Below the pieces are notes generated by a model that saw only the letters and a program-made list of their open reading frames with translations, ran no database searches and had not been told where the DNA came from. Position numbers and translations under genes: made by a program. Shown here one piece after another: positions 63,541 through 64,000 of a stretch of 64,000 nt of DNA (positions are counted from its first letter, which is position 1; each line of letters begins with the position of its first letter). The DNA is from Coniferiporia sulphurascens (lineage: Eukaryota; Basidiomycota; Agaricomycetes; Hymenochaetales; Hymenochaetaceae): assembly GCA_002794785.1 (NCBI GenBank), contig NBBA01000001.1:4712001-4776000 (forward strand), written 5' to 3'.

Positions 63541-64000
63541 TTACGCATGCTCACATCCATTAGCGTCAAGCATCTTGATTCCACGTGGCGCTAGTAAGCT
63601 GCGCCACGCACACATTTCGCCTTGAAACCCGGCCTCCCTCGCCCGAGCGGATATGCCGCGCTTTGCCCAGCGCACGTCGCGAGCGCGCACTTCTCGGAGG
63701 TTCGGGAGGTACGGAAGCAGACGTATGAGGTCATCACGGACGCCAGGCGTCGGGCGCGAGATCCAGATCGAAACTAACGGATGCCCAGTTCGGGAATCCT
63801 CTCTCACCGGCGCGTCCAGCACTAGACCCGTGCTTTCGAGCGAGAGAGCAGTCAGATCCGGTAGGAGACGTAAGAGCGCAGCGGGCGGCGGGAAGCGAAC
63901 GGTTGGCCAAGACTTTGGAGTGTGCAAAACAAGCGAATTGATGTTCCGTCCATGGGCACTTAGGAACTCCGTGACAAGGGAAAGAGGGGCTGGAAGGTCG
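63541..64000 (-). CDS. F-box/LRR-like protein, C-terminal end
   Basis: Open from the right edge to TGA at 63541; at least 152 residues. Leu-rich repeats of the loose fungal type: LSLVTEFLSAHGRNINSLVL, LLRLLPDLTALSLESTGLV, LLPYLPNLREVRARDV. This is the pattern of the large agaricomycete F-box-like families, where an N-terminal F-box would recruit the SCF ubiquitin ligase; that part is outside the window. Confidence 0.55.
   Translation of the reverse strand, partial: DLPAPLSLVTEFLSAHGRNINSLVLHTPKSWPTVRFPPPAALLRLLPDLTALSLESTGLVLDAPVREDSRTGHPLVSIWISRPTPGVRDDLIRLLPYLPNLREVRARDVRWAKRGISARAREAGFQGEMCAWRSLLAPRGIKMLDANGCEHA

Overview
The window is nuclear DNA of a basidiomycete fungus, most likely an Agaricomycete. 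The genes are dense in short 50-80 bp introns, and both Ppo-type fatty-acid dioxygenase/P450 fusions and a Snf1 kinase are present. The histone H3 gene is cut by five introns, and the repeats include a Ty1/copia retrotransposon and CpG-depleted LTRs. There is nothing prokaryotic here. All gene models were spliced by hand from GT-AG (and a few GC-AG) boundaries and checked for reading phase.

Layout. 1-1293: 3' end of a type-B carboxylesterase. 2.5-17.2 kb: two direct cassettes, each made of a small cupin gene followed by a long inverted repeat (LIR) and an AT-rich tail; a complete copia element (7859-13296) sits in the 5' leader of the second cupin, and a solo LTR sits in its LIR. 17.9-20.2 kb: snf1 (-). 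21.3-25.2 kb: ppo copy A (-). 27.9-32.3 kb: coiled-coil protein (-), ethanolamine/choline phosphotransferase (+), histone H3 (-). 35.6-39.6 kb: ppo copy B (+) with one frameshift. 40.3-48.5 kb: cupin array on the minus strand (three copies with all exons, one broken copy, one orphan exon) plus a third LIR. 48.8-54.6 kb: condensin subunit smc4 (-). 56.6-57.7 kb: unknown protein. 59.7-63.2 kb: dpm3 (+), a CstF-64-like hinge/C-terminal protein without RRM (-), a PhzF-like protein (-). 63.5-64 kb: end of a probable F-box/LRR protein (-).

The repeated part is mirror-symmetric. Cupin+LIR cassettes lie on the outside (3-17 kb and 40-48 kb), the two ppo genes lie inside them in opposite orientation (21-25 kb and 36-40 kb), and single-copy genes are in the middle. 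This looks like an old inverted segmental duplication later changed by local cupin duplications, by insertion or retention of snf1 on one side, and by retroelements. The single-copy genes are core cell functions (glucose/energy signalling, phospholipid synthesis, chromatin, chromosome condensation, dolichol-mannose synthesis, mRNA 3' processing). The duplicated genes (cupins, oxylipin-forming Ppo enzymes) are accessory.

The most unusual signals are: (1) the cupin-LIR cassette, whose LIR arms resemble each other more than the arms of other copies; (2) a copia element whose two LTRs differ only at ancestral CpG sites and whose 1616-codon polyprotein frame is broken by four TGA codons and nothing else; (3) recurring one-base losses in C or G runs that break otherwise intact genes.
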